A stretch of 64,000 nucleotides of DNA from UMGS1322 sp900550765 (GCA_958448705.1 CAUDEY010000007.1:22393-86392), one strand, 5' to 3'; positions 51,481-60,032 are shown, counted from the stretch's first letter. The notes: generated by a model not told the origin, from the letters alone. Translations and numbers: made by a program.

Positions 51481-52344
51481 ATGAAGAAAAACAGATTTTT
51501 TGCAATGCTGCTTGCTATCGTTACGGTATTTTCTCTTTTGTGCATATCGGTAGCGGCTGAAGAATCGCTGATTTCCGGGGAATGGACAAAAGGCATGGCG
51601 GATACGGTAGAGGAGAAAAAGGATGCGGACGGTACAGTTTACTATGAGGCGACGCTTGATGCCCAATATAAATCGCCCGTTGTAAATGTGTATCCGGGGG
51701 TGAAAGCCGCGATCGATGGGAAAGAAATGGTAACGATGACGGCTGTTTTTGAAGTCCGCGCCAGTTTTTCGTCTGATTTTTCTGAAGAAGGAATCGAAGC
51801 TAAGGTTACTATGCGCGGCGGACAGGTGAGCGAGGAAGCTAAAGCGATTGATCAAGCTGAGTTTCCGGATCTGTATCAGGGAACGCTGTTTACTAAAATC
51901 GATACGGTCAATATCATGTCGGTACCTGTTTCGATGCCGATCACGGTTACAGAAGATTGGAGTACGGTAAGCTTTGTTTTTGACGTATACAGCGAAGATT
52001 TAAGCGATGGTATTTTTGACGCTTGGAATTTGTGCCTTACGGGGATTGCGGAAGTAGATTCTATTGCTTCTATTCAGTTTAAAAAGGTAGTATTGACTGC
52101 AGAAGAAGAATCGACTCCAGAACCGACAAAAGTGCCCGAGAAAACGCCTGAAGAAACCGAGATCCCCCTTCATAAAACCGAGGCACCGGCTGTTACCGAA
52201 ACGCCTATCCCTACGGCCGGTATAGGAGATTCCGAAGAGAAAAATAATACGGTTTTGTATGTTTTAATTGCTGTAGGCGTTGTTATTGTGATCGGCGGAA
52301 TTGCTGTGGCGGTGATTCTGCATAAAAAGAAAAATAAAAAGTAA
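51481..52344 (+). CDS. Membrane-anchored surface protein with one repeat-type domain
   Basis: The protein has 287 residues with AAGGAG upstream and a possible -10 TATAAT at 51442. Residues 1-26 are a Sec signal peptide ending SVAA. Residues ~33-206 form a beta-rich domain homologous to the four repeats of the protein at 54278: GEWTKGMAD, YKSPVVNVY, VTMRGGQVSEEAKAI, LYQGTLFTKIDTVNIMS, DLSDGIFDAWNLCL. A Pro/Thr/Glu-rich linker (~207-255), one membrane helix (~257-280) and a Lys tail (KKKNKK) follow. It is thus held on the outside of the cell membrane. The domain has the look of a carbohydrate-binding beta-sandwich, but this is inferred. First of three exported proteins in one run. Confidence 0.72.
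   Translation: MKKNRFFAMLLAIVTVFSLLCISVAAEESLISGEWTKGMADTVEEKKDADGTVYYEATLDAQYKSPVVNVYPGVKAAIDGKEMVTMTAVFEVRASFSSDFSEEGIEAKVTMRGGQVSEEAKAIDQAEFPDLYQGTLFTKIDTVNIMSVPVSMPITVTEDWSTVSFVFDVYSEDLSDGIFDAWNLCLTGIAEVDSIASIQFKKVVLTAEEESTPEPTKVPEKTPEETEIPLHKTEAPAVTETPIPTAGIGDSEEKNNTVLYVLIAVGVVIVIGGIAVAVILHKKKNKK
51577..52098 (+). repeat. Single copy of the surface-protein domain
   Basis: This encodes residues ~33-206, sharing the W-T/E-KG, MR-G-G/D--SEEAK, LF-KID--NIMS and DLS-G--W-LC blocks with the four tandem copies downstream. Confidence 0.75.
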
Positions 52345-52377
52345 AAAAATAGATTTTTGAAAGGGAAGATCGGCCGT

Positions 52378-54216
52378 ATGAAGAGAAGACAAATCGTTTC
52401 GCTTGCGCTGCTTGTGGTTGCTGTTTTTATGTGCTTTGCAGGTTGTAAGCAGACGCCCGAAGATACGGGCGGCAGCAATGGAAATTCTGTGCAGGAGGAG
52501 CTGCCGGAAGATATTGATGCTTCGGCAGTAGACATTCTCACCCAGCGTTGGGTGGCTGCGGAGTTATCTTTTATTTCGGAAATAGAGTATTCCGCCAGTG
52601 AGGAGACTACTTATCAGTTAATAGTAGACGGTGTTTTTACAAATCGGGAAAGCGGAACGGTCCTTACGATTCCTGCGTTTTATGACGGCGATAATACCTG
52701 GAAAATTCGTTTTGCGCCTACGGAGTACGGGATTTGGGACTATAAAATAGTCTGCAGTGGGGATGCTTCGTTAAATGGAAAAACCGGAACCGTTGGTTCG
52801 AATGCTTACCGTGGGAATTTGGAGATCTATAAGCGTGGCTTTGTAACGACTGGCTACGGGCACAAATACTTTACCTATGCCGACGGGACGCCGTTCTTTT
52901 ATTTGGGAGATACGCACTGGACGATGTTTACCGAGGAATTGGATGAGGCCGGAAGCCATGCGGGCGATATAGAGACGGATTCGCATTTTAAATATATTGT
53001 GGATAAACGGGTAGAACAGGGCTATACGGTATATCAAAGCGAACCGATTGGTGCGCCGTTTAAACTGACAGATGGCGTTCAGGCAGAGGATATGAAAGGG
53101 TTTCAGCAGGCGGATCGGTATTTTGCTTATATTGCCCAAAAAGGACTTGTTCACGCCAACGCCCAGTTCTTTTTTACCGCAGAAATGACCGATGCTCTCG
53201 CAGCGGATAAAGCGTATCTTCAGGCGATTGCACGCCATTGGGTAGCCCGCTATGGAGCCTATCCGGTGATGTGGACGCTGGCGCAGGAATGCGATAATGA
53301 CTTTTACGCAGAAACGGCGCATAACAAGCACGCTTGGGCAACAGAACATAATCCTTGGATTGATGTGGCCGAATATATTCATACCTGTGATGCATACCGG
53401 CATCCGATTTCAGGGCACCAGGAGGGAGCGTCGTTTACTACGGTAACAGGAAAAGGAACGACGGCGGCAAAAGTCAGCAAAGAAGGAAAATCGATGTTCC
53501 TTTCGCCGGAAATTACATCTCGTACCGGCCACGATTGGTGGGCGGCGCAATGGAAGCAGAATATCAACGGTCTGCCGAATTTTAGTTCCGCTAAGGATTA
53601 TTGGGCATCGCCGAAGGTAGGAATTAATTATGAGGATCGCTATGCGTATCTTTGGACAAAGGATTTTGGTGCCCGTGTACGCGGCTGGCTGAGCTTTTTA
53701 AACGGCTTTTTCGGTTACGGTTACGGCTGTGCAGATCTTTGGTATTATAAAAGCACCTATGATATGAAGGGTGATTCTGTTCTTCGCGATGGTCTTGAAA
53801 CAATTACCGAAGAAGAAAAACAGATGAAGTGGTGTGAAGCTATTAAGTTAGAATCTGGGGTACAGGTATGCTATATGAAACAATTCTTTACGGAATTTGA
53901 ATGGTGGAGGCTTGTGCCTGATTTTGATGAACAGAAGTATTTTCTGCCGGAGGAAGGCTGCCTTTACAGCTGTGCAACGGAGCAAAATCAGCGGTACGTT
54001 GTGTGCTTGTATAACCGTACGGAAGTCAGCGGTTGTTTAAAAGGACTTTCAAAAGCGGATACATATACCGTAAAGTGGTTTAACCCTCGAACAGGCACCT
54101 ATGCAGTAATAGAACCTTTCGCTCACGCAGATGAAGAAGGAAGGTATCGTTTGCCTAAAAAACCCGATGCCATGGATTGGGTTATCTTAGCTCAAAAAAC
54201 AATGGAAAAGAAATAA
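52378..54216 (+). CDS. DUF5060/DUF4038-type glycoside hydrolase lipoprotein
   Basis: The protein has 612 residues from ATG 52378 (AAGGGAAG 9 bases upstream). A lipoprotein signal (MCFAGC, Cys23) anchors it outside the membrane. Residues ~55-150 form an N-terminal beta domain with the DUF5060 pattern (QRWVAAELSF, IPAFYDGDNTWKIRFAPTEYGIWDYKI). Residues ~155-480 are a DUF4038-type TIM barrel (GTPFFYLGDTHWTMF at ~170-184). Glu304 (TLAQECDND) is a likely acid/base and Glu419 (GINYEDRYAY) or a nearby acid a likely nucleophile. The C-terminus (~495-600) resembles a collagen-binding-like beta domain (YNRTEV, VKWFNPRTGTY). Relatives include GH140 apiosidases, so a plant-glycan target is possible. It is flanked by the two domain-sharing surface proteins. 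Confidence 0.78.
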   Translation: MKRRQIVSLALLVVAVFMCFAGCKQTPEDTGGSNGNSVQEELPEDIDASAVDILTQRWVAAELSFISEIEYSASEETTYQLIVDGVFTNRESGTVLTIPAFYDGDNTWKIRFAPTEYGIWDYKIVCSGDASLNGKTGTVGSNAYRGNLEIYKRGFVTTGYGHKYFTYADGTPFFYLGDTHWTMFTEELDEAGSHAGDIETDSHFKYIVDKRVEQGYTVYQSEPIGAPFKLTDGVQAEDMKGFQQADRYFAYIAQKGLVHANAQFFFTAEMTDALAADKAYLQAIARHWVARYGAYPVMWTLAQECDNDFYAETAHNKHAWATEHNPWIDVAEYIHTCDAYRHPISGHQEGASFTTVTGKGTTAAKVSKEGKSMFLSPEITSRTGHDWWAAQWKQNINGLPNFSSAKDYWASPKVGINYEDRYAYLWTKDFGARVRGWLSFLNGFFGYGYGCADLWYYKSTYDMKGDSVLRDGLETITEEEKQMKWCEAIKLESGVQVCYMKQFFTEFEWWRLVPDFDEQKYFLPEEGCLYSCATEQNQRYVVCLYNRTEVSGCLKGLSKADTYTVKWFNPRTGTYAVIEPFAHADEEGRYRLPKKPDAMDWVILAQKTMEKK

Positions 54217-54277
54217 AATTTTTTGCAGCGTGTTTTCCGGCAGAACGGCCGAAACAATAAAGTAAAGGAGAAGGAAA

Positions 54278-56674
54278 ATGAAAAAAACAAAATTGCGTGT
54301 CATAGCACTGAGTTTGGCTTGTATCATGGTGCTGGCTGTCGGTAATTTTATATTTGCCGCCGGAGAAGTAGCAGGCCTTGTCTGGACGAAAGGCGGAGCG
54401 CCCAATCCGCTGACGGTTGAAACAGAAAATGAGGTAAGCTATTATAAAACGGGGGGAATTACTGCCAGCTATCAATCGCCTTATTGCAATATTTATTCAG
54501 AAGTAAAACAAATTTTGGGGCAGAGGGAAGAGGCGGAGATCGAAGTTTCTTTTGATTATTTCGTTACTTTTAAGGCAGAAGCGGAGAAAACTGCGAGTGC
54601 GCAGGTAGTTATGCGCGCGGGGGACGTCAGCGATGCTGCAAAAGCTATTGCAAAAGAAGAATTTTCTACACTTTATGAAGGAACGATATTTCGCAAAGTA
54701 GATGCGGTGAATATCATGAGTACCAGTTTTTCAAATTCCAGCGTTACGTTCAAGGAAACTTGGCAAACGTTTTCCTCTATTATAAAAGTAACACAGGCGG
54801 ATTTGAGCGATGGCCTTTGGGAAAAATGGGAACTCTGTTTTAACAGCATTAAAGATTTTGAAAATATCGCGAGTATCGGAGTAAAAAATACGCAGCTGAA
54901 AGATGTTACGCCAATTGTAATACCCGAAGGAACGCTCCAGTGGAATCAGGGAACGGCGGATAAAATAACGGTAGGAAAGGAACAGGAGGATATTGTATTT
55001 GTCAGCGAGGGAATTACGGCGGCCTGGAGGAGCCCCTTTTGCGATATCTATTCTGTGGTGAAACAGATTTTAGGCCAAAAAGATGCGGCGGCGGTTCAGG
55101 TTTCTTTTGAATATGCGGCAGATTTTGGGGCGGCTGCAGAGAAAACGGCTGATGCAAAGATTGCCATGCGCGCAGGCGGCCTCAGTGAAGAAGCAAAAAC
55201 GATTTCGCAAGAAGAATTTTCAACGATTTATTCCGGAAAACTGTTTCGCAAGGTTGACAGTGCCAATATTATGAGCACCAGCTTTGAGAATGCTGGTATT
55301 ACCTTACGTGAGGAATGGCGGACGTTTTCTTCTGTGATTACAGTTACGCAGGCGGATTTAAGTGAAGGCCTTTGGTCAAATTGGAACTTGTGTTTTAATA
55401 GTATTGGAAATATTGACAATATTGAGCGTATCCGTGTGAAAAATACAAAAGTAGAAATAGGAACCATCGATGTAAAACCCGAATCGCCGGAGGATGCCAT
55501 TGTTTGGGAAAAAGGGCTGGCCGAAACAATAACAAGTGAAACGGTTGGGGAAGAGATTATCTATACCGCCGGGGGGATTACAGCTTCGTATAAATCACCC
55601 ACAGCCGATATTTATGGTAAAATTAAAGAACTTTTGGGAACGAAGCATTCGGAGTATCTTACCATTGAATTTGAATATCTTGCGTCTTTCCAGGAAGGAA
55701 AGGAAAAAAATGCGGACGGTAAAATTATGCTGCGTGCCGGTGGTATCAGTGAAGAAGTGAATCAAACGGATAAAGAGGCGTTTTCATCTATTTATCCGGG
55801 AACATTGTTTAAGAAGATCGATGCAGTTAACATTGTATGCAGCGATGGTATCGTCAATAATAGCGTTGTTTTCCGGGAACAGTGGCAGACATTTTCTTCT
55901 ACGATAAAAGTTACACAACAGGATTTAAGCGAGGGGCTTTGGACACAGTGGAATTTATGCTTCAGCAATATCAGTAATTTTGAAAATCTTGAAAGCATCA
56001 GTGTAAAAAATACAAGAATTGCCATTGGCCAGCAGGAGATCAATTCTTCTTTAGAGTGGAAAAAAGGTTATGCAGGCGGCTTGGAAAAAATGAGTGAGGA
56101 CGGCAAAGAGTTTTATCGGGCGACGGGAATCGAGGCTACGTATCACGCACCAACCTGTGATATCTTTCAAGTGGTGAAAGATCTTGTAGGCCAAAAAGAA
56201 AAGGCCTATATAAAGATTACGTTTCAGTGTCGTATAAGCGGTACACCTTCTTCAGCCGCACTGATTTTGCGTGCAGACAATTTGGGAAAAGCAGTAAGCG
56301 ATGCAACACCGGAATCCTTTGCTTCTGTTTATGGAGGGACTTTGTTTAAAAAGATAGATTCCTCTAACGTGCTAACGAATGATCTTTTTGAAGGTAAGCT
56401 GAAGCTGGATGAAAATTGGCAGACAGTCAGCACGGTACTGGAAATAAAGCAAAGTGATTTGAACAGCAATCTATGGGGAGCCTGGAACCTGTGTCTTTCC
56501 AATATAGAAGGCTTTGAGGATATTGCTTTTATTGACTTTACTGCAGTCACCGTGGAGGAAACAAGCAGTTCGGCTGATAGCGGCGATGCGGGGATCGGTT
56601 TGCTTGCGTTTGCTGCGGTGTTGTCGGCCGGTATGCTGATTGTATGTGTGCGTCGGCGCAGGAGAAGAGACTGA
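54278..56674 (+). CDS. Surface protein with four tandem homologous domains
   Basis: The protein has 798 residues with AAGGAG upstream. After a signal peptide (1-28) come four homologous units of ~170-175 residues (about 34-207, 219-394, 408-584 and 592-759). Each shows W-x-KG, ITA-Y-SP--DIY--VK, MRAG--SE, FS--Y-GTLF-K-D--NIMS, E-WQTFSS-I-VTQADLS-GLW--W-LCF, and -ENI--I-VKNT. A short Ser-rich stretch, one membrane helix (SGDAGIGLLAFAAVLSAGML) and an Arg tail (RRRRRRD) end the protein. No LPxTG motif is visible. The domain also occurs once in the protein at 51481, two genes upstream. Repeated aromatic residues suggest multivalent glycan binding. I do not recognise a named family. Confidence 0.72.
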   Translation: MKKTKLRVIALSLACIMVLAVGNFIFAAGEVAGLVWTKGGAPNPLTVETENEVSYYKTGGITASYQSPYCNIYSEVKQILGQREEAEIEVSFDYFVTFKAEAEKTASAQVVMRAGDVSDAAKAIAKEEFSTLYEGTIFRKVDAVNIMSTSFSNSSVTFKETWQTFSSIIKVTQADLSDGLWEKWELCFNSIKDFENIASIGVKNTQLKDVTPIVIPEGTLQWNQGTADKITVGKEQEDIVFVSEGITAAWRSPFCDIYSVVKQILGQKDAAAVQVSFEYAADFGAAAEKTADAKIAMRAGGLSEEAKTISQEEFSTIYSGKLFRKVDSANIMSTSFENAGITLREEWRTFSSVITVTQADLSEGLWSNWNLCFNSIGNIDNIERIRVKNTKVEIGTIDVKPESPEDAIVWEKGLAETITSETVGEEIIYTAGGITASYKSPTADIYGKIKELLGTKHSEYLTIEFEYLASFQEGKEKNADGKIMLRAGGISEEVNQTDKEAFSSIYPGTLFKKIDAVNIVCSDGIVNNSVVFREQWQTFSSTIKVTQQDLSEGLWTQWNLCFSNISNFENLESISVKNTRIAIGQQEINSSLEWKKGYAGGLEKMSEDGKEFYRATGIEATYHAPTCDIFQVVKDLVGQKEKAYIKITFQCRISGTPSSAALILRADNLGKAVSDATPESFASVYGGTLFKKIDSSNVLTNDLFEGKLKLDENWQTVSTVLEIKQSDLNSNLWGAWNLCLSNIEGFEDIAFIDFTAVTVEETSSSADSGDAGIGLLAFAAVLSAGMLIVCVRRRRRRD
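54377..54898 (+). repeat. Surface-protein domain, tandem copy 1
   Basis: Encodes residues ~34-207. Contains VVMRAGDVSDAAKAI and ETWQTFSSIIKVTQADLSDG. Confidence 0.75.
54932..55459 (+). repeat. Surface-protein domain, tandem copy 2
   Basis: Encodes residues ~219-394. Contains IAMRAGGLSEEAKTI and EEWRTFSSVITVTQADLSEG; most similar to copy 1. Confidence 0.75.
55499..56029 (+). repeat. Surface-protein domain, tandem copy 3
   Basis: Encodes residues ~408-584. Contains IMLRAGGISEEVNQT and EQWQTFSSTIKVTQQDLSEG. Confidence 0.75.
56051..56554 (+). repeat. Surface-protein domain, tandem copy 4 (most diverged)
   Basis: Encodes residues ~592-759. Contains LILRADNLGKAVSDA and ENWQTVSTVLEIKQSDLNSN; shorter in its first half than the others. 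Confidence 0.72.
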
Positions 56675-56686
56675 GTTTTTTCCGCT

Positions 56687-56726
56687 GCTCCGGAGAATTT
56701 AGTTCCTCCGGAGCGATTTTTATTTT
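56687..56726 (+). terminator. Rho-independent terminator after the four-repeat protein
   Basis: GCTCCGGAG pairs with CTCCGGAGC across a 10-base loop, followed by a T-rich stretch. Confidence 0.85.
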
Positions 56727-56837
56727 ATGAAAAGAACAGAAGAAAAAACTTTGCCGAAAAAATTAAGACAGAGGATTTTGATATTAAAAATACACAAGAT
56801 ACCGCAGAGGAAAGGTCACAGATCTTGTAAAATTTAC

Positions 56838-56866
56838 TTGCCAAACAAGGACGGGTATGCTATAAT
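56838..56866 (+). promoter_or_regulatory. Strong sigma-A promoter of rpsB-tsf
   Basis: TTGCCA (56838-56843) and TATAAT (56861-56866) have a 17-base spacer, with an extended -10 (TGC before TATAAT). Confidence 0.85.
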
Positions 56867-56965
56867 GCACAAGAATTCACACTCGGATAGTGGGCATTGT
56901 GCTTGTTCCCGCTTGCGGGTAAGCTTTGCAGCGTATTCGAGGAGGAAAAAACAAGGAGGACTAAA
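56867..56965 (+). other. Leader of the rpsB transcript
   Basis: About 95 bases of untranslated leader contain a GC-rich hairpin (CCCGC-TT-GCGGG near 56908-56919) before AAGGAGG. It could be an autoregulatory S2 leader. I cannot assign it to a known class by eye. Confidence 0.35.
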
Positions 56966-57763
56966 ATGTCAGAAAAATCAGTTATTTCAATGAAAAGCCT
57001 GCTGGAGGCAGGCGTGCACTTCGGCCATCCCACGCGCAGATGGAATCCTAAAATGGCGCCCTATATTTTTACCGAGCGCAATGGAATCTACATTCTTGAC
57101 CTGCAGAAGACGGTAAAAAAGGTAGAGGAAGCGTATTCTTTTGTTTTTGATGTTGCTTCTCAAGGCGGAACTTTGCTGTTTGTGGGCACTAAAAAGCAGG
57201 CACAGGAATCTATTGAGTCTGAGGCAAAGCGCTGCGGCATGTTCTTTGTTAATCAAAGATGGGCCGGCGGTATGCTTACGAATTTTAAAACGATCCGCTC
57301 TCGGATTGAAAAGATGAAGAAGATCGAGAAGATGATTGAGGATGGTACAATGGATCTTCTTCCGAAAAAGGAACAGGCCAAGCTTATGAAAGAGAAGGCT
57401 GAATTGGAAGCAAATTTCGGCGGTATCCGCGAAATGACCTCGCTGCCCAGTGCGATGTTTGTGGTTGATCCCCGCAAGGAGGCCAATGCGATTCATGAGG
57501 CTAAGATTTTAGGCATTCCGGTGGTTGCTATTGTAGATACCAATTGCGATCCTGACGATGCAGATTACGTGATTCCCGGCAATGATGATGCAATTCGTGC
57601 AGTTAAGCTTTTAGCAGGAACAATGGCTAATGCTGTGATTGAAGCGAACCACGGCGAGGCTTTTGATGAAGAGCCTGCGGAGGAGACCGCAGAGGAAATT
57701 CAGGAAGCACCTGCAGAAGAAGCTGCGGAACCCGTAGAAACAACAGAAACCGCAGAAGCATAA
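56966..57763 (+). CDS. rpsB: 30S ribosomal protein S2
   Basis: The protein has 265 residues from ATG 56966 (AAGGAGG upstream). Core signatures are MKSLLEAGVHFGHPTRRWNPKM, FVGTKKQAQESI, QRWAGGMLTNFKTI and the late IPVVAIVDTNCDPD. The last ~35 residues are an acidic low-complexity tail (AEETAEEIQEAPAEEAAEP), common in some Firmicutes S2 proteins. It binds the small subunit late in assembly together with S1. First gene of the rpsB-tsf run. Confidence 0.98.
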   Translation: MSEKSVISMKSLLEAGVHFGHPTRRWNPKMAPYIFTERNGIYILDLQKTVKKVEEAYSFVFDVASQGGTLLFVGTKKQAQESIESEAKRCGMFFVNQRWAGGMLTNFKTIRSRIEKMKKIEKMIEDGTMDLLPKKEQAKLMKEKAELEANFGGIREMTSLPSAMFVVDPRKEANAIHEAKILGIPVVAIVDTNCDPDDADYVIPGNDDAIRAVKLLAGTMANAVIEANHGEAFDEEPAEETAEEIQEAPAEEAAEPVETTETAEA

Positions 57764-57780
57764 GAGAGGGGAGAACGAGA

Positions 57781-58431
57781 ATGGCAGAGATTTCAGCAAA
57801 AGCAGTCATGGAATTAAGAGAGAAGACCGGTGTTGGTATTATGGATTGCAAAAAGGCTCTTCTTGATGCCAACGGAAATGAGGAAGAAGCTGTAAAGATC
57901 CTTCGGGAAAAGGGGCTTGCCAGTGCAGCCAAAAAGGCTTCCCGTATTGCAGCAGAGGGAATCGTTGAAAGTTATATCCATTTGGGAGGAAAGATCGGTG
58001 TTTTGGTTGAGGTAAACTGTGAAACCGATTTTGTTGCCAAAACCGATGCGTTCAAACAGCTGGTTCACAATATTGCGATGCATATTGCCGCGGCAAATCC
58101 CACGTATTTGAACCGCGAAGAAGTTCCGCAGGAGGCCTTGGAGAATGAGAAGGAGATTATTCGTGCTCAAGCTTTAAACGAAGGCAAAAAGGAGCAGTTT
58201 GTAGATAAGATTATAGAAGGCCGTATCGGTAAATTCTATAAGGAAAATTGCCTGATGGAACAGCAGTATATGTTGAATCCGGATATTACCATTGAGGAGC
58301 TCATCAATGAATCCGTTGCTAAAATCGGAGAGAAGATAGCGATTCGTCGTTATACCCGTTATGCTATGGGCGAGGGGCTTGAAAAGAGACAGGATAATTT
58401 TGCCGAAGAAGTTATGAGCCAGATGAAATAA
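57781..58431 (+). CDS. tsf: Elongation factor Ts
   Basis: The protein has 216 residues, the short form of EF-Ts found in many clostridia (Escherichia coli has 283). It starts MAEISAKAVMELREKTGVGIMDCKKALLDANGN, the UBA domain plus the TGVGIMDCKKAL signature that contacts EF-Tu. IGVLVEVNCETDFVAKTDAF is the second signature. It recycles EF-Tu by exchanging GDP for GTP. Follows rpsB by 17 bases. Confidence 0.98.
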   Translation: MAEISAKAVMELREKTGVGIMDCKKALLDANGNEEEAVKILREKGLASAAKKASRIAAEGIVESYIHLGGKIGVLVEVNCETDFVAKTDAFKQLVHNIAMHIAAANPTYLNREEVPQEALENEKEIIRAQALNEGKKEQFVDKIIEGRIGKFYKENCLMEQQYMLNPDITIEELINESVAKIGEKIAIRRYTRYAMGEGLEKRQDNFAEEVMSQMK

Positions 58432-58446
58432 GCTTAAAAAAGCGGC

Positions 58447-58475
58447 GGGAACACAATATGTGTTCCCTTTTTTTA
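58447..58475 (+). terminator. Terminator between tsf and pyrH
   Basis: GGGAACACA pairs with TGTGTTCCC across ATA, followed by seven T. pyrH follows without a clear promoter, so it may be partly read through. Confidence 0.85.
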
Positions 58476-58502
58476 AGATCAATTTTAATGGAGGAACTTT
58501 AT

Positions 58503-59225
58503 ATGGCATATCGCAGAATTTTGTTAAAACTCAGCGGTGAGGCGCTGGGGGAGCACGGCAGGGGTTTTGATTTTGAAATGATCGCACGCGTTGCAGGGCA
58601 AATTGCCCGGCTCAGCAAAGAAGGCGTGCAGATTGGGATTGTTATCGGTGCGGGAAATATTTGGCGCGGCCGTCAGGGAACGGAAATGGATCGCGTTGCG
58701 GCTGACCATATGGGAATGTTGGCCACAATCATTAATTCTCTTGCCTTTCAGGATGCGTTGGAGAAGTTTCAGGTGCCGTGTCATGTAATGACCAGTATTG
58801 CCATGGACCCGATTGCCGAGCCTTATGCCCGGCGGCGGGCAGTGGAACGTCTGGAGGCAGGGGATGTCTGTATTTTTGCAGGTGGGACGGGCAGTCCGTT
58901 TTTTTCGACGGATACAGCGGCGGCTTTGCGCGCAGCGGAAATCGGTGCGGAAGCGCTTTTTTTAGCAAAAAATATCGACGGCGTCTATACGGCGGATCCG
59001 CGAAAGGATCATACGGCTAAGCGATATCGGACAGTTGATTTTACTAAGGTTTTATCGGATAGGCTTCAGGTGATGGACAGCGCCGCTACGGCTCTGTGTA
59101 TGGATAATAATATCCCGGTGTGCGTGTTTGCCCTGCAGGAAGAGGAAAGTATCCGGCGCGTCTGTTTGGGGGAATCCTTGGGAACGTTCGTACACAGCGG
59201 GGTATCTACGGCATTTTATTCCTGA
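58503..59225 (+). CDS. pyrH: Uridylate kinase
   Basis: The protein has 240 residues from ATG 58503, with GGAGG upstream. It is a member of the amino-acid-kinase fold: RRILLKLSGEALG at the N-terminus, GIVIGAGNIWRGRQG (~44-58), and DVCIFAGGTGSPFFSTDTAA (~121-140). It phosphorylates UMP to UDP in pyrimidine nucleotide synthesis and is feedback-regulated by UTP in most bacteria. Placement between tsf and frr is the conserved order. Confidence 0.98.
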   Translation: MAYRRILLKLSGEALGEHGRGFDFEMIARVAGQIARLSKEGVQIGIVIGAGNIWRGRQGTEMDRVAADHMGMLATIINSLAFQDALEKFQVPCHVMTSIAMDPIAEPYARRRAVERLEAGDVCIFAGGTGSPFFSTDTAAALRAAEIGAEALFLAKNIDGVYTADPRKDHTAKRYRTVDFTKVLSDRLQVMDSAATALCMDNNIPVCVFALQEEESIRRVCLGESLGTFVHSGVSTAFYS

Positions 59226-59266
59226 GATATTCTGTTCTTTTGTACGGAGATCCTGATATTTATGTG

Positions 59267-59293
59267 AAAAGATGCTGCGGTGCATCTTTTTTT
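59267..59293 (+). terminator. Terminator after pyrH
   Basis: AAAAGATGC pairs with GCATCTTTT, followed by T. Confidence 0.8.
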
Positions 59294-59294
59294 C

Positions 59295-59323
59295 TTGAAA
59301 AAATTCCCTATATTTGATATTAT
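59295..59323 (+). promoter_or_regulatory. Sigma-A promoter of frr
   Basis: TTGAAA (59295-59300) and TATTAT (59318-59323) have a 17-base spacer. It starts directly after the pyrH terminator. Confidence 0.65.
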
Positions 59324-59399
59324 ATAAATATAGATTCCCTAAAGCGTATCGGGGATAAAAGTATTTTTTATGTATATTATTAATTACGGAGGTTTTTGT

Positions 59400-59969
59400 A
59401 TGGCAAATGAGTTTGTTGCTGAAATAGAAATGAATGCAGAGGATAAAATGACCAAAACGGTAAATGTATTAAAGGAATCGATGGCATCCATCCGTGCAGG
59501 AAGGGCAAATGCTAAAGTGCTGGATCATGTTCTTGTGGAATATTACGGAACTATGGCACCGATCGTGCAGGTAGCTAACGTATCTGTGCCGGAGCCGAGA
59601 ATTTTACTGATTTCCCCCTGGGATGCTTCTATGGTAAATCCAATCTGCAAAGCAATACAAACCTCGGATCTGGGAATTAATCCTAATACGGACGGTAAAG
59701 TAATACGGCTGATTTTTCCGGAACTGAATGAAGAGCGCCGGGCGGAGTTGGCTAAACAGGTGAGAAAATATGCTGAAGATGCAAAAATAGCGATCCGCTC
59801 TATCCGGAGAGATGCTTTAGAACAGTATAAAAAGCTGAAAAAAGATTCTGCAATTACCGAGGATGATGAAAAACGGGCTGCGGATTCCATGCAGAAGCTT
59901 ACGGATAAGTTTGTGGATAAAATAGACGGCATCTCTGCTGAAAAAGAAAAAGAGCTTATGTCAATTTAA
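59400..59969 (+). CDS. frr: Ribosome recycling factor
   Basis: The protein has 189 residues from ATG 59400, with CGGAGG upstream. Typical features are the long three-helix bundle and MTKTVNVLKESMASIRAGRANAKVLDHVLVEYYG, LLISPWDASMVNPICKAI, and VRKYAEDAKIAIRSIRRDALEQ. With EF-G it splits the post-termination ribosome. It has its own promoter. The hairpin and T tract that follow may separate it from uppS. Confidence 0.97.
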   Translation: MANEFVAEIEMNAEDKMTKTVNVLKESMASIRAGRANAKVLDHVLVEYYGTMAPIVQVANVSVPEPRILLISPWDASMVNPICKAIQTSDLGINPNTDGKVIRLIFPELNEERRAELAKQVRKYAEDAKIAIRSIRRDALEQYKKLKKDSAITEDDEKRAADSMQKLTDKFVDKIDGISAEKEKELMSI

Positions 59970-59985
59970 TTTTGCCGAAAGGAAT

Positions 59986-60025
59986 TGTGGGAACAAGTGT
60001 TCCCACCCATTTTTTTTTTTTTTTT
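59986..60025 (+). terminator. Terminator-like hairpin with 16-T tract just before uppS
   Basis: GTGGGAACA and TGTTCCCAC form a stem around AG, followed by CCA and sixteen T (60010-60025). The conserved UppS sequence begins only ~8 bases after the T tract. Confidence 0.75.
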
Positions 60026-60032
60026 ATATTCA

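Noticed and set aside
54377..56554. Repeated DNA that could suggest a CRISPR or satellite array
   Set aside because: The repeats are ~520 bases long, in frame, diverged and encode protein domains with signal and anchor sequences.
56727..56993. An 88-codon plus-strand open frame between the four-repeat protein and rpsB
   Set aside because: It runs through the rpsB promoter, leader and start, has no ribosome binding site, and its Lys/Arg-rich composition looks non-coding.
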